Positions 40,513-50,142 of a stretch of DNA of 64,000 nucleotides are shown here, in pieces. Each line of letters starts with the position of its first letter. The stretch's first letter is position 1. The notes under the pieces are model-generated. The model was not told the origin of the DNA and did not search any database. It saw nothing but the letters and a program-made list of their open reading frames with translations. Source of the stretch: Ruegeria aquimaris (GTDB taxonomy: Bacteria; Pseudomonadota; Alphaproteobacteria; Rhodobacterales; Rhodobacteraceae); contig NZ_JAOWLB010000014.1 of the NCBI RefSeq assembly GCF_025751555.1, forward strand, positions 58,975-122,974, in the 5' to 3' direction. The position numbers were made by a program, and so were the translations under genes.

Positions 40513-42333
40513 TCAGCTTGCCGCCTTGGACTGGCGCTTGCGCTCGTGCGGATCAAGGAAGCGCTTGCGCAGCCGGATCGAGTTCGGGGTGACCTCGACC
40601 AGTTCGTCATTGTCGATATAGGCAATCGCCTCTTCGAGACTGAACTGGATATGCGGGGTCAGGCGCACCGCCTCGTCCGTGCCCGAGGCGCGCACGTTGG
40701 TCAGTTTCTTGCCCTTGAGTGGGTTCACTTCGAGATCGTTGTCGCGGCTGTGCTCGCCGATGATCATGCCTTCGTAGACATCCGCCTGCGGGCCGATGAA
40801 CATGCGGCCACGCTCTTCGAGGTTCCAGAGCGCATAGGCCACCGACTGACCATTCTCCATCGAGATCAGCACGCCTGCGCGGCGGCCTGGGATCGGGCCC
40901 TTGTGCGGGGCCCAGGCGTGGAACACGCGGTTCAGCACGCCGGTGCCGCGCGTGTCGGTCAGAAACTCGCCATGATAGCCGATGAGGCCGCGCGAGGGCA
41001 CATGCGCGATGATCCGGGTCTTGCCGGTGCCGGCGGGCTTCATCTCGACCAGCTCGCCCTTGCGCGCGCCGGTGACTTTCTCGATCACCGCGCCGGTGAA
41101 TTCGTCATCCACGTCGATGGTGACTTCCTCGATCGGCTCCAGCCGTTGGCCGTCTTCTTCGCGGAACAGGACCTGCGGGCGCGAGATGCTGAGTTCAAAC
41201 CCTTCGCGGCGCATGTTCTCGATCAGAACACCCATCTGAAGCTCGCCCCGGCCCGCGACCTCGAACGCCTCGCCGCCCGGCGTATCGGTGACGCGGATGG
41301 CGACGTTCGATTCCGCCTCTTTCATCAGGCGGTCGCGGATGACGCGGCTTTGTACCTTTTTGCCGTCGCGGCCCGCCAGCGGGCTGTCGTTGATGCCGAA
41401 GGTAACGGAGATGGTCGGCGGGTCGATCGGCTGGGCGGGCAGCGCCTCGATCACTTGCGGGTTCACCAGGCTGTCGGCCACGGTGGCCTTGCTCATCCCG
41501 GCGATGGTGACGATGTCGCCCGCCTCGGCCACGTCAATGGGCTGTTGGCCCAGACCCCGGAAGGCGAGGATCTTGGTGGCGCGGAAGTTCTCGATCAGCT
41601 CGCCCTTGCGGCTGAGCGCCTTGAGCGTTTCGCCCGTTTTCAGCGTGCCGCTTTCCACCCGGCCGGTCAGGATGCGGCCGATGAACGGGTCGCTGCCAAG
41701 CGTGGTGGCCAACATGCGGAACGGCTCGTCCTTGCGCGCGATCTGGGCCGGGGCGGGCACGTGGCGCACGACCAGGCTGAATAGCGCGTTGAGATCCTTG
41801 CGCGGGCCTTCCAGCGTTTCGTCGGCCCAGCCGGAGCGGCCAGAGGCGTAAAGATGCGGAAAGTCGAGCTGCTCGTCCGTGGCGCCAAGGTTGGCGAAGA
41901 GGTCGAAACACTCGTCCAGCGCGCGGTCGGGCTCGGCATCGGGCTTGTCGACCTTGTTCAGCACCACGATGGGGCGCAGGCCCAGGGCCAGCGCCTTGGA
42001 GGTCACGAACTTGGTTTGTGGCATCGGGCCTTCGGCGGCATCGACCAGCAGAACCACGCCGTCAACCATGCTGAGGATCCGCTCGACCTCGCCGCCGAAA
42101 TCGGCGTGGCCGGGGGTGTCGACGATGTTGATGCGGGTGCCCTGCCATTCGACCGAGGTCGCCTTGGCCAGGATGGTGATGCCGCGTTCGCGTTCCAGAT
42201 CGTTGCTGTCCATGGCGCGCTCGGCCACGGCCTGGTTCTCGCGAAAGGCGCCGGACTGTTTCAACAGCTCGTCCACCAGGGTGGTCTTGCCGTGGTCAAC
42301 GTGAGCGATGATCGCAATATTGCGCAGGTCCAT
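40513..42333 (-). CDS. typA: Ribosome-associated GTPase TypA/BipA
   Basis: A 606-residue translational GTPase. G1 is [10 protein letters not shown] near residue 10, switch [12 protein letters not shown]3 [14 protein letters not shown], and G4 NKVDKPDA. Domain II and III blocks follow, and the family-specific C-terminus has [19 protein letters not shown] and [18 protein letters not shown]. It aids 50S assembly and stress growth. Start chosen at MDLRNIAII; an ATG 24 codons upstream lacks family similarity. An SMR transporter gene lies 103 bp upstream on the same strand. Confidence 0.95.
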   Translation of the reverse strand: MDLRNIAIIAHVDHGKTTLVDELLKQSGAFRENQAVAERAMDSNDLERERGITILAKATSVEWQGTRINIVDTPGHADFGGEVERILSMVDGVVLLVDAAEGPMPQTKFVTSKALALGLRPIVVLNKVDKPDAEPDRALDECFDLFANLGATDEQLDFPHLYASGRSGWADETLEGPRKDLNALFSLVVRHVPAPAQIARKDEPFRMLATTLGSDPFIGRILTGRVESGTLKTGETLKALSRKGELIENFRATKILAFRGLGQQPIDVAEAGDIVTIAGMSKATVADSLVNPQVIEALPAQPIDPPTISVTFGINDSPLAGRDGKKVQSRVIRDRLMKEAESNVAIRVTDTPGGEAFEVAGRGELQMGVLIENMRREGFELSISRPQVLFREEDGQRLEPIEEVTIDVDDEFTGAVIEKVTGARKGELVEMKPAGTGKTRIIAHVPSRGLIGYHGEFLTDTRGTGVLNRVFHAWAPHKGPIPGRRAGVLISMENGQSVAYALWNLEERGRMFIGPQADVYEGMIIGEHSRDNDLEVNPLKGKKLTNVRASGTDEAVRLTPHIQFSLEEAIAYIDNDELVEVTPNSIRLRKRFLDPHERKRQSKAAS

Positions 42334-42436
42334 GAGGTCAGCCTTTGTAAGGGAGTTGGCCCGGCGCATAGCCCGACAGGCGGATAAAGGCCAGAGAAAA
42401 TGCATCGAAACTGCGGAATATCGCCGCGTCGCGGCA

Positions 42437-42772
42437 TCAGTGGGTCGATGTGGCCGAGAAAAGATGGATCACCAGAATGCCGCCGACGATCATCGCGATG
42501 CCCAGAAGGGCGGGTAGATCGAGCTTTTGGCCAAAGATCATATAGCCGATGGCGGCGATAAACACGATGCCGAGACCCGACCAGATCGCGTAGACGACCC
42601 CAACGGGCATCACCCGCAGGGTCTGTGCCATGAGGTAGAAAGCCAGGCCATATCCGACGACAACCAGAACCGACGGCACGAGGCGGGTGAACTGTTGACT
42701 GGCCTGGAGCGCCGTGGTGCCGACCGTTTCCGCCGCGACGGCGAGGATGAGGTAAAGGTAATGGGCAGGCAT
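42437..42772 (-). CDS. Small multidrug resistance (SMR/EmrE-type) transporter
   Basis: A 111-residue, four-helix protein. The essential Glu is in LILAVAAETVGTTALQAS (helix 1), helix 3 has PVGVVYAIWSGLGIVFIAAIGY, and the end is GIAMIVGGILVIHLFSATSTH. These fit EmrE/QacE cation/proton exchangers, although GdX-type guanidinium exporters share the fold. Start taken at MPAHYLYL; a GTG five codons earlier is possible. Confidence 0.88.
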   Translation of the reverse strand: MPAHYLYLILAVAAETVGTTALQASQQFTRLVPSVLVVVGYGLAFYLMAQTLRVMPVGVVYAIWSGLGIVFIAAIGYMIFGQKLDLPALLGIAMIVGGILVIHLFSATSTH

Positions 42773-42983
42773 GATCACTCTCCGCACGGGTGGATTCGCA
42801 TTGTCTTGTCAGACGCCCTCGCCCTAACCGAGAAAGCGGTCGAGTGACAGACCGACGTATTTGGTACAATTGCGAACAATCGAGTGTGCACGGATTCACT
42901 TTGCGGAAAAACCGGATCATTATAAGCAGCACAAAAGAGTTTCCGGGGCGCATCGAGCTGTGCCACCAAGATGGAGAGAAATC

Positions 42984-43778
42984 ATGTGCCGTTGGGCCGC
43001 CTATCATGGAACGCCGATCTTCCTGGAAGATGTGATTTCGCGTCCCGGGCATTCGCTGATTGCACAGAGCGCCCATGCGGAACAGTGCAAGACCGCGACC
43101 AATGGCGATGGATTCGGGGTGGCATGGTACGACGCGCGGCCGGAGCCGGGGCTCTATCGCGATGTATACCCGGCATGGTCCGACCCGAACCTGCGCGCCG
43201 TGGCCCATCATGTGCGCTCGGGCCTGTTTCTGAGCCATGTGCGCGCCTCGACCGGGTCGTGCATCAGCCGCAACAACTGTCACCCGTTTTCAGCGCGTCA
43301 GTGGTGTTTCATGCATAACGGTCAGGTCGGCGGATTCGAGCGGTTTCGCAAGCATGCCGACATGCTGATCGCCGACGAATACTATTCCTATCGCAAGGGC
43401 AGCACAGATTCCGAAGTGCTGTTTCTGGTAGCGATGAGCGAAGGCATGGAGATCGACCCGCTTGGCGCGCTGGCTCGGTCGGTGGCGCGGCTCGAAAGCC
43501 TGAGTCGGGCGATGGGCACGACGCCGCACATGCGTCTTTCGGCGGCGTTCAGCGATGGTCAGACCCTCTATGCGGTGCGTTATTCCTCGGACCATATCGC
43601 GCCCTCGGTTTATTACCGCTACTCCAAGGCCCGGCAGGGCTGGGCCGTGGTGTCGGAACCGCTGGATCAGGAAGAGGGCGACTGGACGGAGCTGATGCCG
43701 GGCCGGATCCTGACGATCAACGCTGACGGCGCGGTCGAGCGCGAGTTCGGTCCGGCGGATCTGGCCAACGCGGCCTGA
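42984..43778 (+). CDS. Class II glutamine amidotransferase (YafJ-like)
   Basis: A 264-residue protein whose Cys2 (MCRWAAYHG) becomes the N-terminal nucleophile after Met removal. Typical blocks are TNGDGFGVAWYD, LFLSHVRASTGSCISRNNCHPF, FMHNGQVGGFERFRK and STDSEVLF. Such stand-alone domains hydrolyse gamma-glutamyl compounds, for example in ergothioneine-type pathways; no such neighbours occur here. GGAGAGAAA precedes the ATG. The 211-bp upstream gap holds nothing else I can identify. Confidence 0.87.
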   Translation: MCRWAAYHGTPIFLEDVISRPGHSLIAQSAHAEQCKTATNGDGFGVAWYDARPEPGLYRDVYPAWSDPNLRAVAHHVRSGLFLSHVRASTGSCISRNNCHPFSARQWCFMHNGQVGGFERFRKHADMLIADEYYSYRKGSTDSEVLFLVAMSEGMEIDPLGALARSVARLESLSRAMGTTPHMRLSAAFSDGQTLYAVRYSSDHIAPSVYYRYSKARQGWAVVSEPLDQEEGDWTELMPGRILTINADGAVEREFGPADLANAA

Positions 43779-43857
43779 GGTCAAGAATACCTGACTTGGT
43801 GAAGCAGCGTGGACTCGCTAGGGTGAGGCCATTATTTGTTTTTTTCGGATATTTGTC

Positions 43858-43995
43858 ATGATCACGCCTTTTGTCAAAGCGGTCTTGATTGCCTCGCTTC
43901 TGGTGGTTGCCGTTGGCCTGGGCTTTGCGCCACAGGACCCGGCACCAAATCCCGCTGCTCAGCTTGAAGAGACGGTCACCTCGACAGGGGTCTGA
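43858..43995 (+). CDS. Possible 45-residue signal-anchored peptide
   Basis: A short frame reads MITPFVKAVLIASLLVVAVG, then LGFAPQDPAPNPAAQLEETV and STGV: one hydrophobic helix or signal peptide, then a Pro/Ala-rich tail. It ends 4 nt before the converging HD-protein stop. The ribosome site is weak (CGGAT), so expression is uncertain. No family is recognised. Confidence 0.4.
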   Translation: MITPFVKAVLIASLLVVAVGLGFAPQDPAPNPAAQLEETVTSTGV

Positions 43996-43999
43996 GCCG

Positions 44000-45160
44000 T
44001 CAGAGCGGCAATCCCAGCCGGTTGAAGCAGTCCAGAAGCTGTGGCTGGAGCCAGGTCCAGAGATCGGGCGCGCCACGGCTGACCGGCTGGCCGACGCGGG
44101 TTTCAAGCTGCGGCAGGCTGACCCGGTAGCTGACCCAGGATCCGCCGCCATTTTCCAGATTTGCGATCGGCGTCTGCACCCGGTCGACGGCCTTGCCAAA
44201 GACCGCCTCGGGGCTTTCGGCGGCTTCAAATTCCTGCCAGAGCGACCGCAACGCGGCGCCCTGATCCGGCGGCAACAGTCCGAACAGGCGGTTGGCGGCG
44301 GCCTGTTCCAGCGCCTCTTGCGCGGCGTGGTCCACATTGCCATGGATCGGATTGTCGCCGGCGTCGATCTCGACCAGATCATGCAGCAGGAGCATCCTTA
44401 ATACGCGGTCGATATCGACCGGGTGCACCGCGTATTCATCCAGCACCCAGGCGTAGAGCATGATGTGCCAGCTATGTTCCGCCGAATTCTCGTACCGGCT
44501 GTCATCCAGCAGGCGCGAGGCACGGGTAACGGTTTTCAGCCTGTCGGCCTCGACTAGGAACGGCAGGCGCTCGGTGAATCGGTCCCGGGTGGCGGGAGTG
44601 CTGTCCAGCAGCGCCATCGCATGGGCATATGCCTCGGGCAGGGCCGAGGCGAGATAGGCCGCGCGCCCGGTGCCGAGGTTGTCGCGGACCACATCCACAT
44701 GGTCAGGGCGCGGGGTATCGGCGCAAAGCACCTGGAACAACGGCTGGCAGCGGTCCAGCATTTTTGCATAGCGGGCGTCCGGCGTGGTGTCGGCTTCGAA
44801 CTCGGTCCAGAGGTCGTGAAACGATTCGGCCTGATCGGGGGGCAAGAGACCGAAGAGACGGCGCGCGGCGGCCCGCTCGGCCCGCTCGACGGCCTGCCAG
44901 TCGGTCTCCTCGTGGATCGGGTGATCGCCGGTCTCGATCTCGACGAGGTCGTGCAGCAGCAGCATCCGGATCGCGCGGTCGACCGAGACATCCGGCCCGG
45001 CAAAAGGTTCAAGCGCCAGCGCCCAGAGCGCGAGGTGCCAACTGTGTTCGGCGGAGTTCTCGGGGCGCGACAGATCCATCAGGACATTGGCCCGCTCGAC
45101 GGTCTTCAACCTGTCCGCGACCTTGAGAAACTCGATCTGGGCGGACAGGCGCGCCGTCAT
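44000..45160 (-). CDS. HD-domain hydrolase with two tandem YfbR-like domains
   Basis: A 386-residue protein made of two HD domains 190 residues apart. ENSAEHSWH begins at residue 34 and again at 224; LLLHDLVEI at 67 and 257; RLFGLLPPDQ at 101 and 291. Both halves keep the HD metal ligands (H39/H70-D71 and H229/H260-D261). Single-domain relatives (YfbR, HDDC2) are nucleoside 5'-monophosphatases. A C-terminal tail of about 80 residues is unique to the second half. It overlaps the next gene by 4 nt in a three-gene unit. Confidence 0.85.
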   Translation of the reverse strand: MTARLSAQIEFLKVADRLKTVERANVLMDLSRPENSAEHSWHLALWALALEPFAGPDVSVDRAIRMLLLHDLVEIETGDHPIHEETDWQAVERAERAAARRLFGLLPPDQAESFHDLWTEFEADTTPDARYAKMLDRCQPLFQVLCADTPRPDHVDVVRDNLGTGRAAYLASALPEAYAHAMALLDSTPATRDRFTERLPFLVEADRLKTVTRASRLLDDSRYENSAEHSWHIMLYAWVLDEYAVHPVDIDRVLRMLLLHDLVEIDAGDNPIHGNVDHAAQEALEQAAANRLFGLLPPDQGAALRSLWQEFEAAESPEAVFGKAVDRVQTPIANLENGGGSWVSYRVSLPQLETRVGQPVSRGAPDLWTWLQPQLLDCFNRLGLPL

Positions 45161-45402
45161 TGACCGTCCTTGGGCGCCTGGGCCGCCTTCAGCTCGTTCA
45201 TCCGGCGGATCAGGAAGCGGCGTGCCTGCCGTTCGGCAAGGCGTACCCGGACCTCGGTCAGATAGGCCTCTTCCAGCGATTGTGAGGCGGCGGCCAGCAC
45301 CTTGCCGACCTCGACATAAAGCCGCTCTTCGCCAGTCTGGTCCATCACTTTCATCGTGTCCTCGGCCAGCTTTGCGGCGAGGGATTCGATGGTACCCGCC
45401 AT
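45157..45402 (-). CDS. Small helical protein, function unknown
   Basis: An 81-residue, highly charged, probably all-helical protein: MAGTIESLAAKLAEDTMKVM, with an Arg-rich RVRLAERQARRFLIRRMNEL. No family recognised. It is overlapped by 1 nt with the alpha/beta hydrolase upstream and 4 nt with the HD protein downstream, so it is translated as part of this unit. Confidence 0.65.
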   Translation of the reverse strand: MAGTIESLAAKLAEDTMKVMDQTGEERLYVEVGKVLAAASQSLEEAYLTEVRVRLAERQARRFLIRRMNELKAAQAPKDGQ

Positions 45403-46055
45403 CAGCGCGAGGTCTCGGTCAGCCGGCGTTTCACATAATCGGCAACGTTGGTGATCATCGTGTCCATATGCTGGTTCTGGAAGAAATGATCGGCGCCCTC
45501 GACCTCGGTATGGGTGATGGTGATGCCCTTCTGCTCATGCAGCTTGTTGACCAGCGAACGGGTATCTGCGGGCGGCGCGACCCGGTCCGAAGTGCCGTTG
45601 ATGATCAGGCCCGAGGAGGGGCAGGGCGCCAGGAACGAGAAGTCGTACATATTGGCAGGTGGCGCCACGCTGACGAAACCGGTGATTTCGGGGCGGCGCA
45701 TCAAGAGTTGCATGCCGATCCAGGCACCAAAGGAGAAGCCCGCGACCCAGCAATGTTTCGAGTTGTTGTTCATCGACTGGAGGTAGTCGAGTGCCGAGGC
45801 CGCATCGGAAAGTTCGCCAATGCCCTGGTCATATTCGCCCTGGCTGCGCCCGACGCCGCGAAAATTGAACCGCAGCACGGTAAAGCCCAGATTGTAGAAG
45901 GCGTAATGCAGGTTATACACCACCTTGTTGTTCATGGTGCCGCCGAATTGCGGATGCGGATGCAGCACAATGGCAATAGGTGCGTCTTTTTCCTTTTGCG
46001 GGTGGTAGCGGCCTTCCAGGCGGCCTTCGGGTCCGGGAAAAATCACCTCGGGCAT
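45402..46055 (-). CDS. Alpha/beta hydrolase
   Basis: A 217-residue hydrolase of the YfhR/dienelactone-like type. The oxyanion region is VLHPHPQFGGTMNNKVV, the nucleophile elbow GFSFGAW (GxSxG), the Asp is in INGTSDRVAPP, and the catalytic His is in VEGADHFF. Substrate unknown. It is the first gene of the minus-strand unit and diverges from iscR. Confidence 0.83.
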   Translation of the reverse strand: MPEVIFPGPEGRLEGRYHPQKEKDAPIAIVLHPHPQFGGTMNNKVVYNLHYAFYNLGFTVLRFNFRGVGRSQGEYDQGIGELSDAASALDYLQSMNNNSKHCWVAGFSFGAWIGMQLLMRRPEITGFVSVAPPANMYDFSFLAPCPSSGLIINGTSDRVAPPADTRSLVNKLHEQKGITITHTEVEGADHFFQNQHMDTMITNVADYVKRRLTETSR

Positions 46056-46099
46056 GTGTGCTTTTGTCCTGTGTCATTTCCTGCGATGCCGGGGCAATC

Positions 46100-46136
46100 T
46101 TGACGGAATCCCTAAGGCATCTTAGAACGGTTCTAA
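46100..46136 (+). promoter_or_regulatory. Irr-type (ICE) box over the iscR/suf promoter
   Basis: TTAGAA-CGG-TTCTAA at 46122-46136 is a perfect inverted repeat of the kind described as the iron control element bound by Irr in Rhodobacterales and Rhizobiales. A -35-like TTGACG (46100-46105) with a 17-bp spacer puts a -10-like TAGAAC inside the box, so binding would block polymerase. IscR itself may also act here. No experiment is available. Confidence 0.68.
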
Positions 46137-46237
46137 TCAAACTGCCGGGCTGCGGCAGCGCTGTCAGTGGGAGATACGCACTGAGGGCGATAAGGTCAAT
46201 GATTTCGCGCGCCTGAGCGCCGAGCGGAGGGTCTGAG

Positions 46238-46696
46238 GTGAAACTGTCGACAAAAGGGCGTTATGCGATGGTGGCGCTGACGGATATCGCGCTGCAATCG
46301 CCCGATACGCTGGTGACCCTTGGCGAGATCTCGGCGCGGCAGGATATCTCGCTGCCTTACCTCGAACAGCTTTTCGTCAAGCTGCGTCGCGCCAATCTGG
46401 TGGAAAGCGTACGTGGCCCCGGCGGCGGTTACCGGCTCGCCCGGCCAGCATCGGAGATCCGGGTCGTCGATGTGCTGGCCGCCGTCGATGAATCGGTGAA
46501 CGCGATGCACAAGGGGGCCGGGGCCTCGGGCGCGATGTCGGGCAGCCGCGCGCAATCCCTGACCAACCGTCTTTGGGAAGGGCTGAGCGCCCATGTCTAT
46601 GTCTTTCTGCACCAGACCCGCCTGTCGGATGTGGTGCGCAATGATCTGGCACCGTGCCCCGCGGTGCCGACCCTGTTTTCGGTTGTCGATGACTAG
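46238..46696 (+). CDS. iscR: Rrf2-family Fe-S regulator (IscR type), single cysteine
   Basis: A 152-residue winged-helix protein: MKLSTKGRYAMVALTDIALQ, ISLPYLEQLFVKLRRANLV and RGPGGGYRLARPASEI are diagnostic for IscR. Instead of the usual three-cysteine cluster motif there is only one, Cys140 (LAPCPAVP); a single-cysteine form with unusual cluster ligation has been reported in Rhodobacter. It heads the suf operon and probably represses it when clusters are sufficient. Start is GTG, 7 nt after GGAGG. Confidence 0.88.
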   Translation: MKLSTKGRYAMVALTDIALQSPDTLVTLGEISARQDISLPYLEQLFVKLRRANLVESVRGPGGGYRLARPASEIRVVDVLAAVDESVNAMHKGAGASGAMSGSRAQSLTNRLWEGLSAHVYVFLHQTRLSDVVRNDLAPCPAVPTLFSVVDD

Positions 46697-46774
46697 GCCC
46701 GGAGCCGGGTCCGATTGCCAATCTCCTCCGGCCCGTCTATCTGGCCGTACCCGCCATGAAATGATGACTCTGTG

Positions 46775-47815
46775 ATGCGTGTTTACCTCGATCATAATGC
46801 CACTACACCGCTGCGCGCCGAGGCGCGGGCGGCGATGATCGCGGCGATGGATGTCTGCGGTAACCCGTCCTCGGTCCATGCCGAAGGGCGCGCGGCCAAG
46901 GCGGTGGTGGAAAAGGCGCGCGCGCAGGTGGCCGCCGCCTTTGGCGCCGAGGGGGCGGATATCGTCTTTACCTCAAGCGCGACAGAGGCCGCGGCACTGG
47001 CGCTCAAGGATCGGGGCTTGCACGGCTGCGCGCTTGAACATGATGCGGTAAGGGCCTGGATAAAAGAGGATTTGCCCGTTTCCGCCGATGGGTTGGTGAG
47101 GGTGGCAGATCCCGCACGATCAACCCTGCAACTGGCCAATTCCGAGACGGGTATCCTTCAGGACCTGCCGCAGGGTCTTGCCGTGACTGATGCGACGCAG
47201 GGATTTGGCAAGCTGCCGGTCGCCTTCAACTGGCTGGGGGCCGAAATGGCGCTGATCTCGGCGCATAAACTGGGTGGCCCCAAGGGGATCGGTGCGCTGG
47301 TGATGAAACGCGGCACCGATCTGGCGGCGCAGATCAAGGGTGGCGGGCAGGAAATGGGCCGCCGCTCGGGCACCGAGAACGTGATCGGCATCGCCGGTTT
47401 CGGCGCCGCTGCCGAGGCCGCCGCGCGCGATCTGGCCGAGGGCGTGTGGAGCCGCGTCGAGAAACTTAGAAATATTCTAGAAAATGCTCTTGAGGCCGGA
47501 GCTAAATCTACTATTTTTGTCGGGAAAGGTCGACCCCGCCTGCCGAACACCCTGTGCCTGGCCACGCCCGGCTGGAAGGGCGAGACCCAGGTGATGCAGA
47601 TGGACCTGGCCGGATTCGCCATCAGCGCTGGCAGCGCCTGTTCCAGCGGCAAGGTCCGCGCCAGCGCGGTGCTGCAAGCGATGGGATATGACGAGGCCAC
47701 GGCGATGAGCGCGATCCGCGTATCGCTGGGGCCCGAGACGACCGAAGCGGATGTGCTGCGCTTTGCCGAGGCGTGGCTGGACAAAGAAAAGAAACATCGC
47801 GCGCGTGCCGCGTGA
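46775..47815 (+). CDS. Cysteine desulfurase, IscS/NifS-like
   Basis: A 346-residue PLP enzyme. N-terminal [19 protein letters not shown] is the class V start, the PLP lysine is in [13 protein letters not shown], and the active cysteine lies on the loop [14 protein letters not shown]. This is the group I (IscS/NifS) form, distinct from SufS at 55050, so the operon encodes two desulfurases. It is about 50 residues shorter than E. coli IscS. Codons from 47461 to 47520 are unusually AT-rich (AGA, CTA, AAT) and include an ICE-like palindrome. Confidence 0.88.
   Translation: MRVYLDHNATTPLRAEARAAMIAAMDVCGNPSSVHAEGRAAKAVVEKARAQVAAAFGAEGADIVFTSSATEAAALALKDRGLHGCALEHDAVRAWIKEDLPVSADGLVRVADPARSTLQLANSETGILQDLPQGLAVTDATQGFGKLPVAFNWLGAEMALISAHKLGGPKGIGALVMKRGTDLAAQIKGGGQEMGRRSGTENVIGIAGFGAAAEAAARDLAEGVWSRVEKLRNILENALEAGAKSTIFVGKGRPRLPNTLCLATPGWKGETQVMQMDLAGFAISAGSACSSGKVRASAVLQAMGYDEATAMSAIRVSLGPETTEADVLRFAEAWLDKEKKHRARAA
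47466..47480 (+). promoter_or_regulatory. Intragenic ICE-like palindrome
   Basis: TTAGAA-ATA-TTCTAG repeats the half-sites and spacing of the box upstream of iscR, with one changed outer base. It lies within the desulfurase gene 376 bp before sufB. In frame it forces the rare codons AGA and CTA. It may be an internal operator or promoter element for sufB onward; no clear -35/-10 pair was fixed. Confidence 0.45.
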
Positions 47816-47855
47816 CACAGGACTAACAGCGCGCTTTGCGCGAAGGAGGGCTCTC

Positions 47856-49376
47856 ATGGCCGCATTGGACCAGACCCAGGTAAAAGAAGGCGTCGATCAG
47901 GAGACGGTGGATGCCGTCCGCGAGGCGGGCACCTACAAATACGGCTGGGAAACTGAGATCGAGATGGAATACGCCCCCAAGGGTGTGAACCCCGATATCG
48001 TGCGGCTGATCTCGGGCAAGAACGAAGAGCCCGAATGGATGACCGAATGGCGGCTGGCCGCGTTCGAGCGCTGGACCGGCATGAGCGAGCCGAAATGGGC
48101 GATGGTCAACTATCCTGAAATCGACTTTCAGGATCAGTATTATTATGCCCGCCCCAAAAGCATGACCGAAAAGCCCAAATCGCTGGACGATGTCGACCCC
48201 AAGCTGCTGGCCACCTATGAAAAGCTGGGTATCCCACTCAAGGAACAGATGATCCTGGCTGGTGTCGAAGGCGCCGATGCGGCGCCTGTCGAGGGCCGCA
48301 AGGTTGCGGTTGATGCGGTGTTCGATTCGGTGTCCGTGGGCACCACCTTTCAGGCCGAGTTGAAAAAGGCGGGCGTGATCTTCTGCTCGATCTCCGAGGC
48401 GATCCGCGAACATCCCGAACTGGTGAAGAAATACCTGGGCTCGGTGGTACCGGTCAGCGACAATTTCTATGCCACGCTGAACTCTGCCGTGTTCTCGGAC
48501 GGCTCGTTTGTCTATGTGCCGCCTGGCGTGCGCTGCCCGATGGAGTTGAGCACCTATTTCCGCATCAATGCCGAGAATACCGGTCAGTTCGAGCGGACGC
48601 TGATCATCGCCGACAAGGGATCGTATGTCAGCTATCTTGAGGGCTGCACCGCGCCGAAACGCGATACCGCCCAACTGCATGCCGCAGTGGTCGAGATCAT
48701 CGTCGAGGAAGACGCCGAGGTGAAATACTCGACCGTCCAGAACTGGTATCCGGGCGACGAGAAGGGCCGCGGCGGCATCTACAACTTCGTGACCAAACGC
48801 GCCGATTGCCGGGGCGACCGGTCCAAGGTGATGTGGACGCAGGTCGAAACCGGCTCGGCCGTGACCTGGAAATACCCCTCCTGCATCCTGCGCGGCGATG
48901 ACAGCCAGGGCGAGTTCTATTCCATTGCCATCGCCAACAACATGCAGCAGGCCGATACCGGCACCAAGATGATCCATCTGGGCAAGAACACCAAATCGCG
49001 CATCGTCTCCAAGGGGATCAGCGCGGGCAAGGCCCAGAACACCTATCGCGGTCTGGTCTCGATGCATCCCAAGGCAAAGAACAGTCGCAACTATACCCAA
49101 TGCGACAGCCTGCTGATCGGAGATAAATGCGGGGCGCATACGGTGCCTTATATCGAGGTCAAGAATAACTCGTCGCGCTGCGAGCACGAGGCGACCACAT
49201 CCAAGGTGGACGAGGATCAGTTGTTCTATTGCCGCTCGCGCGGGATTGACGAAGAAGCGGCGGTCGCGCTGGTCGTCAACGGGTTCTGCAAGGACGTGTT
49301 GCAGGCGCTGCCGATGGAGTTTGCCATGGAAGCGCAGCAACTGGTGGCGATCAGCCTCGAAGGGTCGGTGGGCTGA
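47856..49376 (+). CDS. sufB: Fe-S cluster assembly scaffold SufB
   Basis: A 506-residue right-handed beta-helix protein. Typical SufB stretches are [74 protein letters not shown] and [21 protein letters not shown]. With SufC and SufD it forms the SufBC2D scaffold. GAAGGAGGG lies before the ATG. The stop overlaps the next small gene by 1 nt. Confidence 0.96.
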   Translation: MAALDQTQVKEGVDQETVDAVREAGTYKYGWETEIEMEYAPKGVNPDIVRLISGKNEEPEWMTEWRLAAFERWTGMSEPKWAMVNYPEIDFQDQYYYARPKSMTEKPKSLDDVDPKLLATYEKLGIPLKEQMILAGVEGADAAPVEGRKVAVDAVFDSVSVGTTFQAELKKAGVIFCSISEAIREHPELVKKYLGSVVPVSDNFYATLNSAVFSDGSFVYVPPGVRCPMELSTYFRINAENTGQFERTLIIADKGSYVSYLEGCTAPKRDTAQLHAAVVEIIVEEDAEVKYSTVQNWYPGDEKGRGGIYNFVTKRADCRGDRSKVMWTQVETGSAVTWKYPSCILRGDDSQGEFYSIAIANNMQQADTGTKMIHLGKNTKSRIVSKGISAGKAQNTYRGLVSMHPKAKNSRNYTQCDSLLIGDKCGAHTVPYIEVKNNSSRCEHEATTSKVDEDQLFYCRSRGIDEEAAVALVVNGFCKDVLQALPMEFAMEAQQLVAISLEGSVG

Positions 49377-49549
49377 TGCAGCGGGTCGCGCTGGATATCG
49401 TGCTGGCGACTGTCGTCTACACGGCGGTGTCCCTCGCATGGAGCGGTGCGGCATCGCCAGTTGGCACGCTGTTCAGCGCGCTGGTTTTTGCCATGGCCTA
49501 TGGCGCGATCCGGGTCGCGATGATTGTATTCCGGGGGCAGGGTGAATGA
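49376..49549 (+). CDS. Small membrane protein between sufB and ybjQ-like gene
   Basis: A 57-residue frame starts with an ATG sharing one base with the sufB stop. It reads [20 protein letters not shown] and then a second hydrophobic stretch (TLFSALVFAMAYGAIRVAMI), ending RGQGE. Two membrane helices and translational coupling make it credible despite its size. Function unknown. Confidence 0.6.
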   Translation: MQRVALDIVLATVVYTAVSLAWSGAASPVGTLFSALVFAMAYGAIRVAMIVFRGQGE

Positions 49550-49605
49550 GCAGGGTGCTTCTCTTGCCGCATGTCGCGCTTGCCAACAGGATGTGAGGCC
49601 GGGAC

Positions 49606-49794
49606 ATGCCCAAGGGGGACGATATTCTGACTTTTCTGGCCTATGCCTTGCCGGTGGCGGGCGGTTTGGCCGGAATGATCGTGGTCAATCTGAACCGTGA
49701 CGATTTCATCAACCCGGTGACAGCCGTGGCGCTTGGCGCGGTCATAGGGTGGGGCCTGGCGCGGCTCTTGCGGGCGCTGGCAGGGCGGAGATGA
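49606..49794 (+). CDS. Second small membrane protein in the suf operon
   Basis: A 62-residue protein with two helices: [21 protein letters not shown] and [20 protein letters not shown], and a basic end RALAGRR. GAGG lies 7 nt before the ATG. No family recognised. Its place within the operon suggests co-expression with SUF genes only. Confidence 0.6.
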   Translation: MPKGDDILTFLAYALPVAGGLAGMIVVNLNRDDFINPVTAVALGAVIGWGLARLLRALAGRR

Positions 49795-49825
49795 CGATGC
49801 CCCGGGCAACGAAGGACAAAAACAC

Positions 49826-50140
49826 ATGATCATCACAACCACACCCAGCATCGAAGGGCGCCGTATCGTCGAGTACAAGGGCATCGTGGTCGGCGAGGCG
49901 ATCATGGGCGCCAATGTGGTGCGGGATTTCTTTGCTTCGGTCACCGATATCGTGGGTGGACGCTCGGGCGCATATGAAAGCAAGTTGCAGGATGCGCGCG
50001 AGACTGCCCTGGCCGAGCTCGAGCAACGCGCGGTTGCGCTGGGGGCGGATGCCGTTGTCGGCGTCGACCTCGATTACGAGGTCGTGGCAGATTCGATGCT
50101 GATGGTGTCGGCCTCGGGTACCGCCGTCGTGTTGGGTTGA
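49826..50140 (+). CDS. YbjQ (UPF0145) family protein
   Basis: A 104-residue protein with the family pattern [49 protein letters not shown] and [16 protein letters not shown]. YbjQ domains form pentamers and have been annotated as possible heavy-metal-binding domains; activity is unproven. It ends where the FkbM gene begins. Confidence 0.87.
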   Translation: MIITTTPSIEGRRIVEYKGIVVGEAIMGANVVRDFFASVTDIVGGRSGAYESKLQDARETALAELEQRAVALGADAVVGVDLDYEVVADSMLMVSASGTAVVLG

Positions 50141-50142
50141 AC

